Program-made: the position numbers and the translations under genes
DNA from: Bradyrhizobium mercantei
GTDB lineage: Bacteria > Pseudomonadota > Alphaproteobacteria > Rhizobiales > Xanthobacteraceae
Length of the DNA: 64,000 bases
Assembly: GCF_001982635.1 (NCBI RefSeq)
Contig: NZ_MKFI01000002.1
Span: forward strand, 1,043,313 to 1,107,312
Reading direction: 5' to 3'
Shown here: one piece after another, positions 36,394-45,066 of the stretch
Layout: each line of letters begins with the position of its first letter
Position numbering within the stretch: position 1 is the first letter of the stretch
The notes under the pieces: model-generated
Seen by the model: the letters and a program-made list of their open reading frames with translations, nothing else
Databases searched by the model: none
Told to the model about the DNA's origin: nothing

Positions 36394-37194
36394 ATGGACG
36401 CCCGCTCCTCCTCTCCCAGCAACGAGTCCCCCTGGCTGCCGTTCGAAAGCCGGCGCCGCGCCCGCGACGAGAAGCGCGAGGCGGTGCTGCGCACGGCCGT
36501 CGCCCTGTTCCTGGAGCAGGGCTATCACCGCGCCACGCTGAATGAGGTCGCCAAGCGGCTCAACATCACCAAGCCCGCGCTCTACAACTACTTCCGCGGC
36601 AAGGACGAGATCCTCTACGAATGCTGGTCGATCGGCAATGAACTGGTCGACGACTGCATCGCCGAGACTTCGGCGAGCACCGGCAGCGGCCTCAGCAAAC
36701 TGCGCAAGCTGATCGTCCGCTATGCCGAGCTGATGACCGCGGACTACGGCAAGAGCCTGGTCCGCTTTGATCTCCGCGATCTCAGCGAGGCCAATCGCAA
36801 GATCGTGCAGACAGCCAAACGACGCATCGACCGCGCGTTCCGCGACTATATCGCACAGGGCGTCGCGGACAGTTCGGTGAAACCCTGCGACCCGAAGCTC
36901 GCGGCTTTTGCCATTGCAGGCTCGCTGAACTGGATCGGTCACTGGTTCCAGCCCGGCGGTGAAATGACCGGCCGCGCCGTCGCCGAGGAATTCGCGATCC
37001 GCCTCACCGAGGGCATCGCCACAACATCAACGCGCAAGACAACAATGCGCAAAGCAGCCGTTCCGGCTGCAGAGAAGGCGGACAAACCGCCTCGCAAGGG
37101 AAACGCATCAAGGGAGGAGACGAGTGAACATCACACACGGACTGCGGCGCGCGCTGCAGGTCAATCCAAACGGGCTCGCGGTCGTCTGCGGTGA
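36394..37194 (+). CDS. TetR family transcriptional regulator
   Basis: 266 residues. The helix-turn-helix is in the N-terminal part: VALFLEQGYHRATLNEVAKR followed by LNITKPALYNYFRGKDEIL at about residues 32-75, with a ligand-binding C-terminal domain beyond. It should repress the adjacent lipid-type operon and be released by an acyl-CoA or related ligand. The ATG at 36394 is chosen because the frame further upstream crosses the operator. The last 40 residues are basic, low-complexity and overlap the ligase gene by 71 bp. Confidence 0.88.
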   Translation: MDARSSSPSNESPWLPFESRRRARDEKREAVLRTAVALFLEQGYHRATLNEVAKRLNITKPALYNYFRGKDEILYECWSIGNELVDDCIAETSASTGSGLSKLRKLIVRYAELMTADYGKSLVRFDLRDLSEANRKIVQTAKRRIDRAFRDYIAQGVADSSVKPCDPKLAAFAIAGSLNWIGHWFQPGGEMTGRAVAEEFAIRLTEGIATTSTRKTTMRKAAVPAAEKADKPPRKGNASREETSEHHTRTAARAAGQSKRARGRLR

Positions 37195-38680
37195 GCGGCG
37201 GCGCAACTGGCGCGAGGTCGGCAACCGCGTCGCCCGCCTCGCCTCCGCGATCCGCAGCCTTGGCGCGGACAATGGCGACCGCGTCGCGATCCTGTCGCTG
37301 AACTCCGACCGCTATCTCGAGCTGTATCTGGCGGTCGGCTGGGCCGGCGCCGTGATCGTGCCGCTCAACATCCGCTGGTCGCCGATCGAGAACGAGGATG
37401 CGCTGCGCGACTGCCGCGCGACGATCCTGTTCGTCGACAAGGCGTTCGCCCCGGTCGGCACGGCGCTGGCAGGCGCCATCCCCGGCCTCAAGCTGGTCTA
37501 TGCCGACGAAGGCGACACGCCGGCAGGCATGGAGAATTACGAGACGCTGATCGCGCGCAGCGAGCCGATGCCGGATGCGATGCGCGCGCGCGACGATCTC
37601 GCCGGCATCTTCTACACCGGCGGCACCACCGGCCGCTCCAAGGGCGTGATGCTGAGCCACGGCAATCTGATGGCCAATGCGCTCAACGCGCTCGGCGAAG
37701 GCCTGTGGCCGAGCAGCACGATCTACCTGCACGCCGCGCCGATGTTCCACCTCGCCAACGGTGCGGCGATGTATTCGGTGCTGCTGTCGGGCGGCTCCAA
37801 CGTCGTGATCCAGGGCTTTACGCCCGACGGCGTCGCGGCCGCCGTGCAGAAGGAGCGCATCACCGACGTGCTGCTGGTGCCGACCATGATCCAGATGTTC
37901 GTCGACCACCCGACGCTCGGCAATTACGATCTGTCGTCGCTGAAGCGGATCGCCTACGGCGCTTCCGTGATCAGCGACGCCGTGCTGATGCGCGCGATGA
38001 AGGCGCTGCCGCATGTCGAATTCACGCAAGCTTACGGCATGACCGAGCTGTCGCCGATCGCGACGCTGCTGCACTGGAAGGAACATATCGGCGACGGCCG
38101 CGCCAAGGGCCGGCATCGCGGCGCCGGCCGCGCCACGCTCGGCGCCGAAGTGAAGATCGTCGACGCCTTGGACCAGGTCGTGCCGCTCGGCACCGTCGGC
38201 GAAATCGCGGTGCGCGGCGATATGGTGATGATGGGCTATTGGGAGCGACCGGAGGAGACCGCGCGCGCCGTGATCGACGGCTGGATGCACACCGGCGACG
38301 GCGGCTACATGGACGAGGACGGCTTCGTCTACGTCGTCGACCGCGTCAAGGACATGATCATCTCCGGCGGCGAGAACGTCTATTCGGCCGAGGTCGAGAA
38401 CGCGCTGGCCCAGCATCCGGCAGTGGCGCAATGCGCCGTGATCGGCATCCCGAGCGAGCGCTGGGGCGAGCAAGTCCACGCCGTGGTGGTGATGAAGAGC
38501 GGCGCCAGCGCCACTCCGGACGAGCTGATGGAGCACTGCCATACGTTGATCGCCGGCTACAAGTGCCCGCGCAGCGTCGACGTCACGTCGACCCCGTTGC
38601 CGCTCTCCGGCGCCGGCAAGATCCTGAAGCGCGAGCTGCGCAAGCCGTATTGGGAAAACCGCGAGCGGCGCGTCAGTTGA
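37124..38680 (+). CDS. Acyl-CoA ligase (ANL superfamily, FadD-like)
   Basis: 518-residue AMP-forming ligase that activates a carboxylic acid with CoA. ATP-binding motif YTGGTTGRSKGVM near residue 163, then the YGMTELSP motif near 304, the MHTGDGGYMDEDGF core near 387 and the C-terminal LPLSGAGKILKREL with the catalytic lysine. The start is GTG with AGGGAGGAG 6-8 bases upstream, inside the TetR coding region. It would supply the CoA ester for the divergent beta-oxidation operon. Confidence 0.9.
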   Translation: MNITHGLRRALQVNPNGLAVVCGERRRNWREVGNRVARLASAIRSLGADNGDRVAILSLNSDRYLELYLAVGWAGAVIVPLNIRWSPIENEDALRDCRATILFVDKAFAPVGTALAGAIPGLKLVYADEGDTPAGMENYETLIARSEPMPDAMRARDDLAGIFYTGGTTGRSKGVMLSHGNLMANALNALGEGLWPSSTIYLHAAPMFHLANGAAMYSVLLSGGSNVVIQGFTPDGVAAAVQKERITDVLLVPTMIQMFVDHPTLGNYDLSSLKRIAYGASVISDAVLMRAMKALPHVEFTQAYGMTELSPIATLLHWKEHIGDGRAKGRHRGAGRATLGAEVKIVDALDQVVPLGTVGEIAVRGDMVMMGYWERPEETARAVIDGWMHTGDGGYMDEDGFVYVVDRVKDMIISGGENVYSAEVENALAQHPAVAQCAVIGIPSERWGEQVHAVVVMKSGASATPDELMEHCHTLIAGYKCPRSVDVTSTPLPLSGAGKILKRELRKPYWENRERRVS

Positions 38681-38772
38681 CGCGCGCCGCATGGCGCCGC
38701 TTCACCGGCGGCCGTTGACATCGGCGCGCGCGGCCGATTGGATCGATCCTAGATTCAATCCAGCGAGTTCCG

Positions 38773-39369
38773 ATGTCCGCACCCGATACCAATGCCGACG
38801 GCAAGCCCCGCCGCCTGATGCACCGCCGCTCCGTCGAATGCCTCGGCTATCTCCGCGACGACGGGCTGTGGGAAGTCGAGGCGCGGCTGGTCGACACCAA
38901 GCCCTATGCGCGGCAGGACAAGCATCGCGGCCTGCAGCAGCCCGAGGATCCCGTGCATGACATCCGCCTGCGGCTCGCGGTCGACGACAGTTTCACGATC
39001 CGCGAGACCGGCACCAATATGGCCGCGACGCCCTACCCGTCCTGCCTCGACGTCGAGGGCATTTTGCAGCGCCTGGTCGGCGAGCGCATCGGCAAGGGCT
39101 GGCGCGAGCTGGTTCGCCGCAAGATCGGCAAGCTCGAGACCTGCACCCATCTCGCCGAGCTGCTCGGTCCCGCGGTGACGACGCTGTTCCAGACCGCGAC
39201 CTCGGGCAAGGACCCGCAGGGCCGCGGCGCGCTGGATCACCAGCGTGACGTCACCGAGCCGCCATTCTTCGTCGGCGGCTGCTATTCGTGGCGGCTGGAT
39301 GGGCCCGTCGTCGCCGAGACATTTCCGCAGTTCGCGAAAAATCCTGTCGAGGCCAAGCAGGGTCCGTGA
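38773..39369 (+). CDS. DUF2889 family protein
   Basis: 198 residues, no known activity. The opening LMHRRSVECLGYLRDDGLWEVEARLVDTKPY and the CTHLAELLGP stretch near residue 123 match the DUF2889 family, found in proteobacteria as a free-standing protein. It has no signal peptide or membrane segment, so it is probably cytoplasmic. It is 92 bp after the ligase gene on the same strand and may be transcribed separately. Confidence 0.82.
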   Translation: MSAPDTNADGKPRRLMHRRSVECLGYLRDDGLWEVEARLVDTKPYARQDKHRGLQQPEDPVHDIRLRLAVDDSFTIRETGTNMAATPYPSCLDVEGILQRLVGERIGKGWRELVRRKIGKLETCTHLAELLGPAVTTLFQTATSGKDPQGRGALDHQRDVTEPPFFVGGCYSWRLDGPVVAETFPQFAKNPVEAKQGP

Positions 39370-39424
39370 GTGGTGCCCGCCCGCCGCGCGCGTGATACGC
39401 TGCGGGAAGCATCAGGGGGTAAGC

Positions 39425-39973
39425 GTGGAGAAGTACGGCGCCGGGTCGATCGTCGTCACCGACTACGACCCCAATTGGCCCACCCTGTTCGCGCAGGAGC
39501 GCGCGCGGATCGCGCAGGCGCTCGGCGCGTTCGCATTGGCGATCGAGCATGTCGGCAGCACGGCCGTTCCAGGCCTGCCGTCGAAGCCCATCATCGACCT
39601 GCTGGTCGGTGTGCCCAGCCTCGAAGAGGCGACGCAACGATGCGTCGAGCCGATCGAGGCGCTCGGCTACATTTATGTCCCGGAATACGCCTCATGGATC
39701 CCCGGTGAGCTGTTCTTCCGCAAGGGACCGCCGGGGCCGTGGACCCACCACCTGCATGTAATGGAGCCGTCGCAGCCGCGTTGGGAGGCATTGGTGGTGT
39801 TTCGCGACTATCTTCGCGCACACCCCGAGGCGGCCCGCGCCTACGCCGACATCAAGCGGGCCCTTGCGGCCTCGTCAAAGGACAACATCGGGGCCTATCG
39901 AAACGGCAAAACCGCCTTCGTCGAAGAGACAACAGCCAAGGCGCGCGCATGGCGCGCGGCGGCGGAACATTGA
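39425..39973 (+). CDS. GrpB family nucleotidyltransferase-fold protein
   Basis: 182 residues. It shows the GrpB/DUF157 pattern: VVTDYDPNWPTLFAQERARI at the start, then EHVGSTAVPGLPSKPIIDLLVGV, which is the nucleotidyltransferase-like core with Gly-Ser and the Asp residue. The biochemical activity of the family is not settled. The GTG at 39425 is selected because GGGGG lies about 7 bases upstream and it opens the conserved region. It lies alone between DUF2889 and the exporter genes. Confidence 0.85.
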   Translation: MEKYGAGSIVVTDYDPNWPTLFAQERARIAQALGAFALAIEHVGSTAVPGLPSKPIIDLLVGVPSLEEATQRCVEPIEALGYIYVPEYASWIPGELFFRKGPPGPWTHHLHVMEPSQPRWEALVVFRDYLRAHPEAARAYADIKRALAASSKDNIGAYRNGKTAFVEETTAKARAWRAAAEH

Positions 39974-40100
39974 AGCACAAGCGGTCCCCGCAAGCCGACA
40001 CCCTTCATCGTCCGAGATGATCTCGCAATCAGACACCGCGCCACGCTGCCCTGCATCGCAATGGGTTGATCCGCGTCGCGAGCTCACGTAGTCGTCCGGC

Positions 40101-41018
40101 ATGAGCGAACATACGGCCGGCACCAAGGCCGCGGCCCTTCCAGACACGAAAGCCATCCTGCTCGGGGTCGCAAGTGGCCTCGGCGCAGCGCTTTGCTGGG
40201 CGCTCGGCTTCGTGGCGACCCGGCACGGCCTGAAAGTCGGGTTCACGCCCGTGGACCTCTTGATGCACCGCTTCCTGTGGTCGGGCATCGTGTTCATCCC
40301 GCTCGTGCTCCGCGCCGGCCTGCGAAATCTGTGCGGCATCGGATGGGGCCGCGGCATGGCGCTGATGCTGCTGGGCGGACCGGTGATGTCGCTGATCAGC
40401 TATACCGGCTTCATGTTCGTGCCTCTGGGGCACGGCAGCGTGATTCAGCCTTCCTGCGCGACCCTGGGCGGGCTGTTTCTCGCGGTTGTCTTACTGAAGG
40501 AATCGATCTCGCTCTCCCGGGTCGCCGGTGCCGCAGCCATCGTTGTCGGGCTTGCCGTGATCGGCAGCGAGTCGATCGGCCATATGGGATCGAGCGCCGT
40601 GATCGGCGATCTGATCTTTGTCACGACCGGATTGATGTTCGCAGGCTTCGCCACGCTGGTGCGCTATTGGCGTGTGTCTGCATTCTCGGTGGCCACGGTC
40701 ATCAGCGTGTTGTCGCTCTCGCTGTTTCCGCTCTATGCCGCCTCGGGAGGCCTTGCTCGCGATGCCGCCATCGGGCTGACCGAAAATGCGCTGCAAGCGG
40801 CCGCCCAGGGTATCCTGGCCGGCCCCGCAGCCATGTATTTGTTCGCGCTGTCGATCCAGCAGCTCGGCGTTGCCCGCGCAGCCGTCTTTCCCGCGACCGT
40901 CCCGGTGCTGACCTTGTTGTTGGGATGGCTCCTGATTGGCGAGCCACCGACCACGGTACAGGCGGCGGGATTGGTCACCGTATTGGCGGGATTCTATCTC
41001 GCGCAACGTCAGAGTTAG
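40101..41018 (+). CDS. EamA-type drug/metabolite exporter (DMT superfamily)
   Basis: 305-residue inner-membrane protein with ten hydrophobic segments arranged as two EamA halves of five (about 20-150 and 165-300). The second half ends with the usual FPATVPVLTLLLGWLLIGEPPT motif. Such proteins export small metabolites, often amino acids, in exchange for protons. Nothing in the neighbourhood suggests the substrate. It is convergent with the CMD gene, 27 bp apart. Confidence 0.87.
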   Translation: MSEHTAGTKAAALPDTKAILLGVASGLGAALCWALGFVATRHGLKVGFTPVDLLMHRFLWSGIVFIPLVLRAGLRNLCGIGWGRGMALMLLGGPVMSLISYTGFMFVPLGHGSVIQPSCATLGGLFLAVVLLKESISLSRVAGAAAIVVGLAVIGSESIGHMGSSAVIGDLIFVTTGLMFAGFATLVRYWRVSAFSVATVISVLSLSLFPLYAASGGLARDAAIGLTENALQAAAQGILAGPAAMYLFALSIQQLGVARAAVFPATVPVLTLLLGWLLIGEPPTTVQAAGLVTVLAGFYLAQRQS

Positions 41019-41045
41019 AGGATAGCGGCCGCCCTCGCATCCCGA

Positions 41046-41516
41046 TCACGCCGCGGCGGCGGCGTGCTCGGCTACGGCCTGCGGCGGGTTGCGGAAGCCG
41101 ATCGCGATCCGGTTGTAGGTGTTCATCAGACCGATCGCGATGGTCAGGTCGACCAGTTGCTTCTCGTCGAACACGATCCGCGCGGCCCGATAGTCTTCAT
41201 CCGGGATCGCGGTCTCTGCCACGCGCGTGACGGTCTCGGCCCAGGCCAGCGCCGCGCGCTCCTCGGCGTCGAACAGCGCCTCCGCCTCGCGCCAGACCTG
41301 CAGCAGCGCCAGCTTCTCGGTCTTGACGCCCATCTTCAGGAGCGAGCGCGTGTGCATGTCGAGGCAATAGGCGCAGCCGTTGATCTGCGAGATCCGCAGA
41401 TAGACCAGCTCGATCAGCTTCGCCGAGAGGCCGCTTTGCGTGATGTAGCCATAGACGCCACCGAGCGCCTTGATGCCCGCGGGCGCGGCCTTGCTGTAAT
41501 CGATGCGCATGCTCAT
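41046..41516 (-). CDS. Carboxymuconolactone decarboxylase/AhpD family protein
   Basis: 156-residue all-helical protein. The redox motif is CAYCLDMH (Cys48, Cys51, His55), as in AhpD-type alkylhydroperoxidases. Two starts, MSMRID and MRID, are possible. The gene overlaps the upstream cupin gene by 4 bp, and a MocR regulator lies in the opposite direction, forming a small regulated unit. The physiological substrate (peroxide or an electrophile) is not evident. Confidence 0.87.
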   Translation of the reverse strand: MSMRIDYSKAAPAGIKALGGVYGYITQSGLSAKLIELVYLRISQINGCAYCLDMHTRSLLKMGVKTEKLALLQVWREAEALFDAEERAALAWAETVTRVAETAIPDEDYRAARIVFDEKQLVDLTIAIGLMNTYNRIAIGFRNPPQAVAEHAAAAA

Positions 41517-41926
41517 TGCTTGTGTCCTTCCTTGTCGTAGACAGTCAGTGCCTTGTCGTTGCTGTCGACGACGAACACCGCGAGCAGTTTGGCCGGTTCG
41601 GTCGCGCTGGCATTGCGCCCGAGCACGTGATGCGCACCGGGCGCCTCGAAGAAGCTGTCTCCGGCGCGATAGATGTGCGGCGCGGCCTCGCCCTCGACCT
41701 GGCTCTCGATCGCGCCCTGGAGGACGTAGACATAGAGAAAGCCCGACTTGGCGTGATGGTGCGGCGCCGAGGGCTCGCCCGGCGCGAAGTCGACCTCGGC
41801 CGCGACCAGCGACTTGCCGGGAATGTTCGTGATCGCATGCTCGAACTTCGGCGTCACCGTTTCCATCGCCATCGCGGGGGTCGCAAGCACCGCGCAGGTC
41901 ATCACAACTGGCAGTAAAATCTTCAT
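41513..41926 (-). CDS. Secreted cupin-domain protein
   Basis: 137 residues with a signal peptide (about 1-20, ending AMA), so exported. The cupin motif is present as HHHAKSGFLYVYVLQG followed by a second motif GDSFFEAPGAHHVLGRN, giving the metal-binding histidines. GGAGG precedes the ATG by about 8 bases. It is first in a two-gene run with the CMD protein, divergent from the MocR gene 89 bp away. Confidence 0.85.
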   Translation of the reverse strand: MKILLPVVMTCAVLATPAMAMETVTPKFEHAITNIPGKSLVAAEVDFAPGEPSAPHHHAKSGFLYVYVLQGAIESQVEGEAAPHIYRAGDSFFEAPGAHHVLGRNASATEPAKLLAVFVVDSNDKALTVYDKEGHKQ

Positions 41927-42015
41927 CTGATTGCCTCCATTGCTATCGGATAGATGCGGGTGGAGGGGCCCGAAAAGAAGCACCAAGAACGAACCGAATT
42001 GGTGTACCACGGGAC

Positions 42016-43470
42016 ATGGCCAATCCGCTTCCCATCGCGCTCGACCGCTCGGCCAAAACGCCGCTCTCGGAGCAGATCCGCAAGGCGATCGTGACAGCGA
42101 TCGACAATGGCGTGCTGCTGCCGGGCGCCCGGCTGCCGTCATGGCTCGACCTCGCCGCGCAGCTCGGCGTTGCGCGCGGCACGGTGCGGGCCGCCTACGA
42201 CAAGCTGTCGGACGCCCAGCACATCGTGTCGTCGAAGGCGAACGGTACGACGGTTGCGAAGCGGCCAGAGAAAGCCGCCAAGCCCGACACGCCGGTCGCA
42301 CCCGGCTCGGTCGTGGAGCTGTTTCAGGACCTCACCGGCGAAGGCATCTTCCGGATGGGCGTGCCGGCGCAGGATTCACTGCCCGCCAAGCTGCTGGCGC
42401 GGATCCGTGCACGCGCCGTGCGGGCAGAATTGAGCGCAGTGACGCGCACCACCGATCCCCGTGGCGAGCTCGATTTGCGGCGCGAGATCGCAGCTCACCT
42501 CGCGATCGCGCGCGGACTCGAATGCTCGCCCGCGCAGATCGTCATCACCTCGGGTTTCAGCGGCGGCCTTGGCCTTGCGCTGCGCGTGCTCGGCCTGGAA
42601 GGCCACCGCGCATGGATGGAAGACCCGGGATTTCCATTGACCCGAAAGGGGCTCGAGCTCGGGCGGCTTGATGTCGTCCCGATCCCCGTCGATGCCCACG
42701 GCCTCGATGTCGACCACGGCATCAAGTACGCGCCCGACGCGGCGCTTGCGGTCGTGACGCCGGGACAGCAGGCGCCGCTCGGCCCGCCGCTATCGCCGAC
42801 CCGCCGCGCGCAGTTGCTCGATTGGGCCGCGCAAACCGGCGCCTGGATCATCGAGGATGATTACCTCGGCGAGTTGCAGCTCGACGGCCGCGCCGCGCCC
42901 GCGCTCGCCTCGCTTGATCGCGCCGGCCGCGTGATCCATCTCGGCTCGTTCAGCAAGACGATCTCGCCGACGCTGCGGCTCGGCTTCCTGGTTGCGCCCG
43001 AGCACGTGGCGGCGCAGTTCGCCGATGTGGCGACGTGCCTCGTCCCTGCCCCCGGACCGGCCGTGCAGCTTTCCACCGCGGAGTTCATGCGCGACGGCCA
43101 CTACATCCGCCACCTGCGGCGAACCAAGCGGGTCTATTGCGACAGCCGCGACGCGCTGACATCGGCGCTGCGCACGTGGAGCAACGACGTGCAGGTCGCC
43201 GGCCTCGCGGTGATGCTGCCGCTGCCGGACAAGGCCAACGATATCGAAATCGTAAGGCAGGTGCTTGCGCACGGCCTCGCGCCCGCTCCGCTTTCGCCCT
43301 GGTATTTTTCACCGAAGCGGGCGCAGTCCGGCCTGCTGCTCGGCATTGCCACCGTGCCCGATCGCGGCGTTCCGGCCGCATGCAAGCGCCTGTTCGAGGC
43401 GATCCGCAGCCAAGATCGCGGCGATGGCGCGGCAACCTCGCGGCGCGTCAGGAAGCCCGCAAGCCCGTAA
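42016..43470 (+). CDS. MocR-type regulator (GntR HTH fused to class I aminotransferase)
   Basis: 484 residues. The winged helix (about 10-75, with the LGVARGTVRAAYDKL recognition helix) is followed by an aminotransferase domain containing the PLP-binding lysine in GSFSKTISPTLRLGF. The motif usually seen as TPSHQFPTG in MocR proteins is here TPGQQAPLG, with the histidine replaced. It probably controls the divergent cupin/CMD pair in response to an amino compound. The 3' end overlaps the convergent SDR gene by 23 bp. Confidence 0.88.
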   Translation: MANPLPIALDRSAKTPLSEQIRKAIVTAIDNGVLLPGARLPSWLDLAAQLGVARGTVRAAYDKLSDAQHIVSSKANGTTVAKRPEKAAKPDTPVAPGSVVELFQDLTGEGIFRMGVPAQDSLPAKLLARIRARAVRAELSAVTRTTDPRGELDLRREIAAHLAIARGLECSPAQIVITSGFSGGLGLALRVLGLEGHRAWMEDPGFPLTRKGLELGRLDVVPIPVDAHGLDVDHGIKYAPDAALAVVTPGQQAPLGPPLSPTRRAQLLDWAAQTGAWIIEDDYLGELQLDGRAAPALASLDRAGRVIHLGSFSKTISPTLRLGFLVAPEHVAAQFADVATCLVPAPGPAVQLSTAEFMRDGHYIRHLRRTKRVYCDSRDALTSALRTWSNDVQVAGLAVMLPLPDKANDIEIVRQVLAHGLAPAPLSPWYFSPKRAQSGLLLGIATVPDRGVPAACKRLFEAIRSQDRGDGAATSRRVRKPASP

Positions 43471-44275
43471 GCGCAAGACTCAACGCCCGCAGCCGCTTGC
43501 GCGCCTCGGCGTCATAGGCCTGCGCATGGGCGCGGGCCTCGCGCTTGCCGTCGAAGAACAGCCCGCTCCGGCCGGCGACGTCATCGTCCTGGACCAGACG
43601 CAGGATGGCCTCGCCGCCCTGCTCGACCGTCGAGATCGGCGTGGCGCCGCTGGCGCGCACCATCGTGGTGTTCATATAGGTCGCCGGGTGCAGCGAATTG
43701 ACGGTGACGCCGGTGCCTTCGAGCTCCGCGGCAAGATCGATGGTGAACATGATCTGCGACAGCTTGCTCTGCGAATAGGCACGGGCGCCGCTGTAGTTCT
43801 TCGTGATCATCACGTCGCCGAAATCGATCGGGTGCTGGCCGAGCGAGGCGACGTTGACGATGCGCGCCGGCGTGCTCGCCTTCAGCCGCGGCAGCAGAAG
43901 GTGCGCGAGCAGGAAGCCAGCGAGATAATTGACGGCAAAGCGCAGCTCGTGGCCGTCCTTGCTGGTCTGCCGCGCCGGGCCCTCGTTCTGCGAACCGATG
44001 CCGGCGTTGCTGACGAACACGTCGAGGCGCTCCTGGTCGTCGAGTACCAGCTGGGCGAATTCGCGGACCTCGGCGAGCGAGGACAGGTCGGCCTGGTAGA
44101 ACATCGGCTCGCGGCCACTGACCCGCTTGATCTCGTCGGCCAGGGTCTGCGCCCGCTTGGTGTCGCGGCCGTGGATCAGGACCCGGGCGCCGGCCGACGC
44201 CAGCTTCATCGCGACGTAGCGGCCGACGCCATCGGTGGAACCGGTGATCAGCACCGTCTTGCCTGCCATATTCAT
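43448..44275 (-). CDS. Short-chain dehydrogenase/reductase
   Basis: 275 residues, retinol-dehydrogenase-like branch of the SDR family. The cofactor motif is TGSTDGVGR near 11-19, NAGIG near 91, and the catalytic pair is in AYSQSKLSQ (YxxxK). HGRD after the second strand suggests NADP use. The start at 44275 is supported by the conserved opening MAGKTVLITG. It is convergent with the MocR gene, with a 23-bp overlap. Substrate unknown. Confidence 0.85.
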   Translation of the reverse strand: MNMAGKTVLITGSTDGVGRYVAMKLASAGARVLIHGRDTKRAQTLADEIKRVSGREPMFYQADLSSLAEVREFAQLVLDDQERLDVFVSNAGIGSQNEGPARQTSKDGHELRFAVNYLAGFLLAHLLLPRLKASTPARIVNVASLGQHPIDFGDVMITKNYSGARAYSQSKLSQIMFTIDLAAELEGTGVTVNSLHPATYMNTTMVRASGATPISTVEQGGEAILRLVQDDDVAGRSGLFFDGKREARAHAQAYDAEARKRLRALSLALTGLRAS

Positions 44276-44536
44276 CGAAATCGCCTTTCGATCGTTCGCC
44301 CAACGCTGCCAGCAAAGATAAAGGTGCGGCGTGGAGTTTGCCATGGCATCCCACGGCGCCATCAGGCCCCCAAATCGCGCCGAAATGGCCCGTCCTCCGC
44401 CATGACCACGAGGCGTACAGTCTGTCGCGCGGCGAGCGGTCGCGCGGCGCCGCGCCGCGCGTCAAGGCAAACGCTTTCTGATAACGTCGGGATGAACGAC
44501 ACCGCCAGGATCGGCAGGATTTGGCAAGGATTTGGA

Positions 44537-44890
44537 ATGTCCTCGACCATTCCAGACAGGTTCTCCCGGAAGGCTCCCGCGTTGGAGCCATTTGGCATGC
44601 TCCTGTTGTTCGCAGTGCTGACAGCGCTGCCGATTGTCCTGACGCTTCGCCTGGTTGAGCCCGCACTCGTGCTGCCCGCGCTCAGCCTGTTGTTGTTCGC
44701 CGAGGCAGCCATTGCCGCGGTTGCCGCGCGCGTGATCCACGTGCGCACGAGCGTGGCGAACCTCACGCTGTGGGATTTTGCCGGCGCATTCACCTTCATG
44801 GGGTGTGCTGCGGCGATCCTCGGCGAGCCGGATCAGGCGGCGCTGTTCTTCGAAGAGGAAGCGGCGCTTCGTCCGGTATCACGACCGTAA
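44537..44890 (+). CDS. Small membrane protein with three hydrophobic segments
   Basis: Not recognised. The 117-residue product has hydrophobic stretches at about 18-38, 42-62 and 75-92, and ends in an acidic tail (EEEAALRP). AAGGA lies 6 bases upstream of the ATG at 44537; an in-frame ATG at 44492 lacks a ribosome binding site. Its position between the SDR and TerC genes gives no clue to its role. Confidence 0.6.
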   Translation: MSSTIPDRFSRKAPALEPFGMLLLFAVLTALPIVLTLRLVEPALVLPALSLLLFAEAAIAAVAARVIHVRTSVANLTLWDFAGAFTFMGCAAAILGEPDQAALFFEEEAALRPVSRP

Positions 44891-45066
44891 TCCCAGGCCG
44901 GGCCCCTCTGGCAGCCACAAGCTGCGATGTCGGACTGGAACTCAGTTGGAGTGGCCCTGCTTCGACCCGCGACGTGACGACGTCGTGGCGGATTCGCCGT
45001 CGGCATGACGGCAAATCCACTTTCGTCGAAACGGTCCGCTCCCCGACCTCAAGGGGAACATGATCC

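Noticed and set aside
44891..45066. Possible yybP-ykoY manganese riboswitch upstream of the TerC gene
   Set aside because: TerC genes often carry one, but I could not find its conserved 5' and 3' segments in this leader, and the small hairpin seen there is not specific.
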